Shown here piece by piece: positions 5,839 through 6,725 of a DNA stretch of 6,725 bases. The DNA lies in the NCBI RefSeq assembly GCF_001983105.1, contig NZ_MOMC01000007.1, positions 24,957 through 31,681 on the forward strand, given 5' to 3'. A program made the translations under genes and the position numbers. Position 1 is the stretch's first letter. Each line of letters opens with the position of its first letter. The DNA is from Pseudofrankia asymbiotica (lineage in GTDB: Bacteria; Actinomycetota; Actinomycetes; Frankiales; Frankiaceae). Under the pieces are notes generated by a model, which made no database searches, was not told where the DNA came from, and worked only from the letters and a program-made list of their open reading frames with translations.

Positions 5839-5842
5839 GCGG

Positions 5843-6725
5843 TCAGTCCCCGGACGAGGCCGCGGCGAGGTCCTCGGCGCGGGCGGCCAGGGCCCGGACC
5901 AGTCCGTCACGGCCCTCGGCGAGGGCGCGGCGCAGCGGGGGCGTCGGGTCCTCGTTCGCGAGGTAGGCATCCACCTTGTCGATCGTCGCCTGTTCGATGA
6001 CCCCGTCAGGGAAGAGCAGCTGAGTGATCGTCTGCGCGGTGTCGAAGCTGCGTGTCTTCCAGATCTCGGCGATCTCGGCGAAGTAGCGGTCCACGTAGGG
6101 CCTCGTCAGCTCCCGCTGGCTGGAGATCCAGAAGCCGCCCAACGTCGCCGCCAGAAGGTGGTTGGACAGCTTGTCGGACTCCATGACCGCCGCCCAGGCC
6201 GTGGCCTTCGCCTCCGCGGTCGGCCGGGCGCTGCGCGCCGTGGCCGCCCGCTTCTCGCCCGCCGCCGTGGCGTCGCGGGCCAGCTCGGCGTCGATCTCGG
6301 CGTCGCCGTAGACGCCGCGGGCGACCAGCTGGGTCAGCAGCGTCCAGCGCAGCTCGGTGTCCAGGGCGAGGCCCTCGATCACGTCGCGGCCCTCGAAGAT
6401 CGCCCGTATCCTCTCGACCTGCTCGGGGTCCTCGGCCTGAGCGAACGTCGTCGTGAACACGAGCTGCAGGTCGCTGCCGGCGGGCGCGGCCCGCATCAGC
6501 TCCTCGGCCCGCGCGCACAGCGCCCGCAGCGCCGCCGACCGGTTCGCCGGGTCGCCGTAGCTGTCGAGCGTGAGCGCGGCCCGCGCGAGCAGCGTCTGCA
6601 CGACGCCGATGTCGTCCTCGGCGTCGGCACCGGACAGCACCAGCCGGACGTAGTCGCGGGCGGCGAGCTCCGCGTCGCGGGTCATGTCCCACGCCGCCGC
6701 CCAGCACAGCGTGCGCGGCAGCGAC
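5843..6725 (-). CDS. pepN: Aminopeptidase N, C-terminal part (5' end outside window)
   Basis: The last 293 codons of an M1-family zinc aminopeptidase, which removes N-terminal residues from peptides in the cytoplasm. The frame is open to the right edge and begins SLPRTLCWAAAWDMTRDAEL, a stretch typical of Streptomyces lividans-type PepN. The whole fragment is the helical ERAP1_C-like domain that caps the active site. Further family landmarks are ELRWTLLTQLVARG, KATAWAAVM, LSNHLLAATLGGFW, and SQRELTRPYVDRYFAEIAEIW. The ATG at 6685-6683 is internal, not the start, because family similarity continues through it. The catalytic GAMEN and HExxH motifs lie outside the window, so activity cannot be judged. 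The TGA is at 5845-5843. It converges on the MFS gene, with a shared hairpin between. The full family length is about 850 residues. Confidence 0.97.
   Translation of the reverse strand, partial: SLPRTLCWAAAWDMTRDAELAARDYVRLVLSGADAEDDIGVVQTLLARAALTLDSYGDPANRSAALRALCARAEELMRAAPAGSDLQLVFTTTFAQAEDPEQVERIRAIFEGRDVIEGLALDTELRWTLLTQLVARGVYGDAEIDAELARDATAAGEKRAATARSARPTAEAKATAWAAVMESDKLSNHLLAATLGGFWISSQRELTRPYVDRYFAEIAEIWKTRSFDTAQTITQLLFPDGVIEQATIDKVDAYLANEDPTPPLRRALAEGRDGLVRALAARAEDLAAASSGD

Noticed and set aside
6683..6685. ATG on the minus strand as the start of a short 280-residue gene.
   Set aside because: The frame stays open to the window edge, and the upstream codons encode the conserved PepN stretch LPRTLCWAAAWD, so this Met is internal.

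Overview
The window is very GC-rich with strong G/C bias at third codon positions. It carries actinobacterial protein families: an MprB-like sensor kinase, a long-type MalQ, a DUF5130 protein, and PepN of the Streptomyces lividans type. The likely source is a high-GC filamentous actinobacterium. Frankia or a relative is a reasonable guess from overall flavour, but no single sequence here proves the genus.

Layout, left to right: (1) the 3' end of a two-component sensor histidine kinase (+), with a long proline-rich tail; (2) ten bases later, a complete malQ (4-alpha-glucanotransferase, GH77, +); (3) after about 150 bp, a small membrane protein (+) that I call a probable CtaJ-type accessory subunit of the aa3 cytochrome oxidase, overlapping by 14 bp (4) a DUF5130 gene (+); (5) a 317-bp gene-free stretch with two hairpins, a candidate promoter and a small palindrome; (6) a complete 14-TM DHA2-family MFS exporter (+) with a strong Shine-Dalgarno; (7) a 137-bp convergent gap holding a 15-bp perfect terminator hairpin, a second weaker hairpin and a pair of 18-bp tandem repeats; (8) the C-terminal third of pepN (aminopeptidase N, -), running off the right edge.

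How the genes relate: the CtaJ-like gene and the DUF5130 gene overlap and are almost certainly co-transcribed. From memory, in mycobacteria the same pair converges on pepN. Here the order and orientation are the same, except that an MFS exporter with its own expression signals sits between DUF5130 and pepN. The kinase and malQ are close on one strand but functionally unrelated, and malQ may have its own leaderless promoter at the kinase stop codon.

Most of the window is ordinary chromosomal gene content. I see no CRISPR array, tRNA, rRNA, transposon or phage gene, and nothing that amounts to a new defence or mobile system. The points most worth a second look are the CtaJ call with its conserved neighbourhood, the two possible leaderless starts, the hairpin and palindrome upstream of the MFS gene, and the in-phase 18-bp repeats just past the pepN stop.
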